Shown in pieces: positions 63,380-64,000 of a stretch of 64,000 nucleotides of DNA. The position numbers and the translations under genes were made by a program. The notes beneath the pieces were generated by a model. It was not told the DNA's origin. It made no database searches and was given only the letters and a program-made list of their open reading frames with translations. The stretch comes from Mycteria americana (lineage: Eukaryota; Chordata; Aves; Ciconiiformes; Ciconiidae). Position 1 is the first letter of the stretch. Every line of letters starts with the position of its first letter. The stretch is taken from contig NC_134367.1 of the NCBI RefSeq assembly GCF_035582795.1, positions 2,048,501 to 2,112,500 of the forward strand, written 5' to 3'.

Positions 63380-63884
63380 AGCTGCTCCGGCAAAAGAAGA
63401 ACCTTCGAGGTTTGCGTGCCGGGGGAGCTGCGGCGGGGACTCGAGTCGGGGTCACGGTAATGTCCCCTCGAAATGAAGAGAAATTAGCGGTGGGGCCCGT
63501 TACACACAAACCCAGAGGCTTCGGCCGCCGAGCCGGGACCCTCCGAGGTGTCTGTGCATCAGCGGGGGGATGAGGACAGCGGGGTGACGGGGAGCCCCGT
63601 CCCTTGGGCAGGGGGGTGCCTGTGTCCCCCCCCCCCCGCCCGGCCCCGGCGCTTGGGTAAACAGCGGAGCCCCGGGGGGCTGCGGGGAGCCCGGGGCCTT
63701 CCTCCCCCTGCCCGCCGGGGAGAGCCGGGAGGGAGAGGGAGGGATGCGCCCACCCTCCTGCCTGCCTTCCCTCTGCCGTGGGCGGGCGGGCAGCGGCGGC
63801 GGCATCCCCCCGGGCCGGGCCGGGCCGGCGCAGCGCGGCGGGGCCGGGGGCGTGTATTTAAAGGGAGCCGCGGAGCCAATGCGC
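63380..63884 (+). promoter_or_regulatory. CpG-rich promoter with TATA-like box
   Basis: GC and CpG density rises steadily to the right edge. TATTTAA lies at 63,855-63,861 in a GC-rich setting, and GAGCCAATGCGC (a CCAAT box) follows at about 63,874. The TATA-like position predicts a start near 63,885. The island is cut by the window end. Confidence 0.6.
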
Positions 63885-63990
63885 AGGAAGGGGCCGAGCA
63901 TGTGGGGAGGTTGTTTACACCAGCCCGGCCCCGGGAGCTTTAACCCGGCCGGCGGCGAGGCGCGGAGCGGAGCGGGGATCCCCGGACGCT
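63885..63990 (+). other. Probable first exon of a plus-strand gene (continues beyond the window)
   Basis: The segment downstream of the TATA-like box ends in GGACGCT|GTGAGTAG, a consensus 5' splice site, with intron starting at 63,991. An ATG at 63,900 opens a frame (MWGGCLHQPG...) that stays open to the donor, but it may be untranslated leader. The product is unknown, because the rest lies outside. Confidence 0.5.
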
Positions 63991-64000
63991 GTGAGTAGCG

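Overview
This window is vertebrate genomic DNA, almost certainly from a bird. The main evidence is at least six truncated CR1 LINE copies of the avian type. Their 3' ends carry the GGTTGG(A)AGGGACC / ATTCTATGATTCT block, and two encode recognisable pieces of the CR1 reverse transcriptase C-terminus. Genes have introns, promoters are CpG islands, and there is no bacterial-style gene packing. Many GC-rich minisatellites in one stretch suggest a gene-dense, recombination-rich segment such as a microchromosome or subtelomere; that placement is inference.

Layout. 1-12.4 kb: AT-rich non-coding DNA with one minus-strand CR1 (about 3.95-4.7 kb); probably the first intron of a minus-strand gene. 12.4-13.7 kb: a strong CpG island with minus-strand splice donors. 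13.7-35.3 kb: non-coding DNA with four more CR1 fragments, likely MIR remnants and a 222-bp segmental duplication. 35.3-37.3 kb: an AT-rich array followed by a GATA/TATC satellite. 37.8 kb: a short CR1 end. 39.96-40.06 kb: a 100-N assembly gap beside a GGGAA repeat. 40.8-42.1 kb: two GC-rich minisatellites.

43.4-48.8 kb holds the only protein-coding gene I can reconstruct. It has four coding exons on the plus strand with matching splice phases and encodes a 241-residue single-pass membrane adaptor with a tyrosine-motif, proline-rich tail. It resembles the lymphocyte adaptors LIME1, SIT1 and PAG1, but I cannot choose between them. Its introns contain two more large minisatellites (44.4-45.2 kb and 46.5-47.7 kb).

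48.8-60.6 kb: non-coding, with a 20-bp pyrimidine-rich minisatellite (50.5-51.4 kb) and an ancient CR1 (58.8-59.7 kb). 60.6-61.6 kb: a second CpG island with three evenly spaced inverted CCAAT boxes, probably driving a minus-strand gene. 61.6-62.3 kb: a 46-bp minisatellite. 63.4-64.0 kb: a third CpG-rich promoter with a TATA-like box and a first exon ending in a splice donor at 63,990/63,991, so a plus-strand gene continues beyond the window.

Most long open frames here are artefacts. Minisatellites whose unit lacks stop codons, and CpG islands poor in A/T stops, are open in several frames at once. I found no CRISPR array, operon, tRNA/rRNA gene or intact mobile element. The most distinctive content is the divergent adaptor gene and the six different minisatellite families packed into about 21 kb in and around it.
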